A DNA stretch of 40,346 nt from Betaproteobacteria bacterium (lineage in GTDB: Bacteria > Pseudomonadota > Gammaproteobacteria > Burkholderiales > Methylophilaceae), in contig VGIC01000018.1 of assembly GCA_016867975.1 (NCBI GenBank), positions 1 through 40,346 of the forward strand, given 5' to 3'. The translations under genes and the position numbers were made by a program. This document shows positions 38,009-40,346 of the stretch, in pieces (the first letter of the stretch is position 1; each line of letters opens with the position of its first letter). A model generated the notes under the pieces. The model had not been told where the DNA came from. It did not search any database and worked only from the letters and a program-made list of their open reading frames with translations.

Positions 38009-38381
38009 GGCGCACCTCAGCGCACTGCGCAGTGGTGACTGGCTTATCATCATAGCCAGCGTAGTGATGATTGTGTTCTTGTTCCAGACTTTATGGACTC
38101 ATGAACATGCGGCCAAAGTGCAGATAAGGCTTGGCGATAAACTGCACGGCACCTATAGCCTCAATCAGCAGCGAGACATTGATGTACACGGTCCCATCGG
38201 CACAGCTACCATTCACATTGCTCAAGGCAAGGCACGGTTTTCAAAATCTCCCTGCAATAATCAATACTGCGTACACCAAGGCTGGCTATCGCATGCTGGT
38301 CAAGCGGCCATCTGCCTGCCCAATCAGATCAGTCTGGAGCTGGTTGGCGAAGAAAAACTTTATGATTCACTTAACTATTAG
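37977..38381 (+). CDS. NusG domain II membrane protein (EetA-like)
   Basis: Protein of 134 residues with one transmembrane helix at about 21-40 (DWLIIIASVVMIVFLFQTLW) and an extracytoplasmic NusG_II domain. The signature at 90-124 has three cysteines, C93, C98 and C113, in the forms SPCNNQYCVHQGW and AICLPNQISLELVG. Such proteins sit next to ApbE and Gx-transporter genes in Firmicutes flavin-based electron-transfer loci. Start ATG 37977 lies inside apbE; ATG 37983 is equally possible. Function is not known; a role in extracytoplasmic flavin redox chemistry is inferred from context. Confidence 0.85.
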   Translation: MHMLNLLQSPKAHLSALRSGDWLIIIASVVMIVFLFQTLWTHEHAAKVQIRLGDKLHGTYSLNQQRDIDVHGPIGTATIHIAQGKARFSKSPCNNQYCVHQGWLSHAGQAAICLPNQISLELVGEEKLYDSLNY

Positions 38382-38436
38382 TCATAAAAGCGCGCTCAAG
38401 AAAAAGGTGTAGACAAATAACCACATATTAATCACG

Positions 38437-38955
38437 ATGCAAATCCAAACCACAGCAGAAGATCACCGCATCGCCAAACTGGCAGCCTTTGCCATTGCAT
38501 TGCACATGGTCGAAGCCGTCATCCCGTCACCCTTGCTGGGTGTTAAGCCAGGCATCGCCAACATCGTGACTTTGTATGTATTACTCCAATATGGATTTAC
38601 CGCAGCAGCATGGGTCAGTCTATTGCGCGTCTTTGCCGGCAGCCTGTTATTGGGACATTTTCTATCCCCCACATTCATGCTTAGCCTAATGGGTGCAGTG
38701 TTGAGTTTGGGCGCATTAAGTCTGGCGATACATCTTCCCAAGAAACATTTCAGCGCGGTCTCTTTGAGTATTCTGGCGGCCTTTGCGCACGTGACAGGAC
38801 AATTATTGATGGTCAGATTGTGGCTCATTCCCCATGCCGGTATCAGTTATTTGATACCAATCTTTGCGGCCGCGGCATTGTTCTTTGGCATCATCAACGG
38901 GCTGATTACGACTAAGCTTCTTTACAATCATAAACTTCACAGCAAATATGATTAA
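38437..38955 (+). CDS. Gx transporter / heptaprenyl diphosphate synthase component I-like membrane protein (EetB-like)
   Basis: Polytopic protein of 172 residues with about five hydrophobic helices. ALHMVEAVIPSPLLGVKPGIANIVTLYVL is the N-terminal signature of this ECF-S-like family (Hpre_diP_synt_I), and AGSLLLGHFLSPTFMLSLMGAVLSL follows. Despite its name it is unlikely to be a prenyl synthase; the fold suggests small-molecule transport, perhaps of a flavin or quinone precursor. It follows the NusG-II gene by 55 nt and precedes the DUF3108 gene by 24 nt. Confidence 0.87.
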   Translation: MQIQTTAEDHRIAKLAAFAIALHMVEAVIPSPLLGVKPGIANIVTLYVLLQYGFTAAAWVSLLRVFAGSLLLGHFLSPTFMLSLMGAVLSLGALSLAIHLPKKHFSAVSLSILAAFAHVTGQLLMVRLWLIPHAGISYLIPIFAAAALFFGIINGLITTKLLYNHKLHSKYD

Positions 38956-38979
38956 GAAGAGACTTCGCCTATTTCTAGT

Positions 38980-40107
38980 ATGCTAAAACCAAACATCACT
39001 AATAAGCTCAAGAAGCTGAAATGGCATCACTTGTGTAGCAAGTCATTATGGGTTGCGTTAATTATCTCGCTATTGCTACATGCGCTGTTACTCTCCAAAT
39101 TCACACTGTCATTACCAGAACTGAATGTAACACATCAAACGTTAGAAATGAGGCTAGCTGACGTGCAAACTGCTCAGACTTTAACGCCAGCTAAAGTTAA
39201 AGATAAAATTCTCGAGCCAAAGCCAGCAGCTCCATCAAAGCCACCTTCAAACAAAGAAAATGTCACTCCCCTAGAACCACTCTCAGCCCCTGCAGTACCA
39301 TCTACACATAAGGTAGACACTTCCTCAGACACATCAAGGACTGAGTCCGATATCACCACCCCACAAGAAATAACATCTCCCGCCAGATTTATACCCACGG
39401 ATGAAGATTCTACTCAAATGACAAATGCGCTTGAGGATGTCACAGAAGAGCCCAAGGCCCAGCCTTATGAGTATGTAGAAACTTTGTTCGAGGTGCGCCG
39501 TGGTAGCGATAAAACAGCAGCAGGGCAAACGAAGATCATATTCAGCATGAAAGCTGATATGACCTATAAGCTAACCAGTCTGACCGAGGCAAAAGGATTA
39601 GCCTCTCTATTTTTTGGAACATTAAAACAAATAAGCGAGGGCACTGTCACTGAAAATGGGCTGCAGCCGAACCACTATCAATATCAATATGGCAATGATG
39701 AGCGCAAGCTACAGCATGCTGACTTTTTTTGGTCAACAGAGGTACTGGAGATGTCGAGCCCTAAAAGTAAAAAGAGCGAACAGCTATTACCTGGAACTCA
39801 GGACTTCTTGAGCTTTATGTATCAATTTATGTTTACGCATCCACTTGAAATCAACAACATCACCATGACTAATGGAAAAAACCTGCGCACATACACATAC
39901 AGCTTTCAAGGTGAAGAATTAATCTCAACGAAATTTGCAACACTCAATACGATACATCTACTAAAACAGAGTGATACGGAAGAAAGAACTGAAATATGGC
40001 TTGCAATAGATTATCGCAATTTACCCGTTAAACTAAAAAAAACAGAAAAAGATGGTAGCGTCATAGAACAAATCGTAACAAACCTATCTATAGAATCATC
40101 CCCTTAA
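38980..40107 (+). CDS. DUF3108 family protein with N-terminal membrane anchor and Pro-rich linker
   Basis: Protein of 375 residues. One transmembrane helix lies near residues 26-40 (LWVALIISLLLHALLLSKF). A Pro/Ser/Thr/Lys-rich stretch follows at about 65-145 and resembles the periplasmic spacer of TonB-like proteins. A DUF3108 beta-rich domain completes it (FEVRRGSDKTAAGQTKIIFSM, GTLKQISEGTVTENGLQPNHYQY, DFLSFMYQFMF, EIWLAIDYRNLPVKLKKTEKDG). DUF3108 proteins are periplasmic and uncharacterised. It ends the plus-strand gene run and converges with gyrB. Confidence 0.8.
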   Translation: MLKPNITNKLKKLKWHHLCSKSLWVALIISLLLHALLLSKFTLSLPELNVTHQTLEMRLADVQTAQTLTPAKVKDKILEPKPAAPSKPPSNKENVTPLEPLSAPAVPSTHKVDTSSDTSRTESDITTPQEITSPARFIPTDEDSTQMTNALEDVTEEPKAQPYEYVETLFEVRRGSDKTAAGQTKIIFSMKADMTYKLTSLTEAKGLASLFFGTLKQISEGTVTENGLQPNHYQYQYGNDERKLQHADFFWSTEVLEMSSPKSKKSEQLLPGTQDFLSFMYQFMFTHPLEINNITMTNGKNLRTYTYSFQGEELISTKFATLNTIHLLKQSDTEERTEIWLAIDYRNLPVKLKKTEKDGSVIEQIVTNLSIESSP

Positions 40108-40122
40108 ATCTTCACAATCTGC

Positions 40123-40170
40123 CTCTCTCAATATCTCACTTTTTGCGAATTACCTTGAGTTTAGAGAGAG
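40123..40170. terminator. Possible bidirectional terminator between DUF3108 gene and gyrB
   Basis: CTCTCTC at 40123-40129 is inverted at 40164-40170 (GAGAGAG), with a 34-nt loop. It lies in the 72-nt gap between two convergent genes. The stem is short and the loop long, so this is a weak call. Confidence 0.25.
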
Positions 40171-40179
40171 CCCACAAAA

Positions 40180-40346
40180 CTAGACATCCAAATTACTAGC
40201 TCCCAACGCATTACTTTCGATGAAGGCACGCCTTGGCTCTACACTGTCTCCCATTAAGGTCGTAAAGATCTCGTCTGCGGCAATCGCATCATCAATCTGT
40301 ACCTTAAGTAAACGACGCACTGTTGGGTCCATGGTTGTCTCCCATA
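40180..40346 (-). CDS. gyrB: DNA gyrase subunit B, C-terminal end only
   Basis: The last 54 codons of a minus-strand gene that continues past the right edge. The frame reads [18 protein letters not shown], then [19 protein letters not shown], and ends [10 protein letters not shown] with TAG at 40182-40180. This is the highly conserved TOPRIM-adjacent C-terminus of GyrB. The ending is intact; nothing can be said of the rest. Confidence 0.95.
   Translation of the reverse strand, partial: WETTMDPTVRRLLKVQIDDAIAADEIFTTLMGDSVEPRRAFIESNALGASNLDV

Overview
The window reads as chromosomal DNA of a betaproteobacterium. The best guess is the Nitrosomonadales/Methylophilaceae (Methylotenera/Methylophilus-like). 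This is inferred from gene content: a proteobacterial mreBCD-mrdA-rodA-rlpA-dacC-ybeD-lipB-lipA run, metX-metW, gatCAB beside mreB, and a gshA of the Acidithiobacillus-type family. No rRNA, tRNA, CRISPR array, prophage or intact transposase gene was seen. Most of the window is dense housekeeping sequence. The accessory interest lies in the first 12 kb and at the far right.

Left part (1-9.8 kb). A minus-strand operon encodes a thermostable-hemolysin/GNAT-like protein, an AMP-forming acyl-CoA synthetase, a heme-oxygenase-like diiron oxidase (HDO) and a short-chain dehydrogenase. A 343-bp MITE with 19-bp inverted ends and a TAAA duplication has inserted exactly between the first two genes; removing it restores a 12-nt spacing. 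Next come a PAP2 phosphatase and an LTA-synthase-type sulfatase that is split at a run of ten G. Then follow a small PstS-like periplasmic protein, a sensor kinase without its sensor half that overlaps it head to head, and an NtrC-type regulator. The C-terminal scrap of an EAL-domain gene lies after the regulator. This block looks recently rearranged.

Middle (10-24.6 kb). trpE follows rpe and is preceded by a candidate leader peptide with the run Trp-Arg-Trp-Trp, suggesting Trp-dependent attenuation. hemA, prfA and prmC form a translation/tetrapyrrole cluster; prmC appears to start at an ATT codon. A gamma-carbonic anhydrase, metX (with a TATAAT box six bases before its ATG), metW, an AmpG-like permease, xthA, pyrE and gatCAB follow. 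A small inverted-repeat element sits between pyrE and gatB.

Right part (24.8-40.3 kb). mreB, mreC, mreD, mrdA, rodA, rlpA and dacC form the cell-elongation operon, continuing into ybeD-lipB-lipA for lipoate attachment. Glutathione synthesis (gshA, gshB) comes next. It runs directly into apbE, a NusG-domain-II membrane protein and a Gx/heptaprenyl-diphosphate-synthase-I-like membrane protein, a trio that resembles the flavinylation/extracellular-electron-transfer genes of Firmicutes. A DUF3108 protein and the 3' end of gyrB (opposite strand) close the window.
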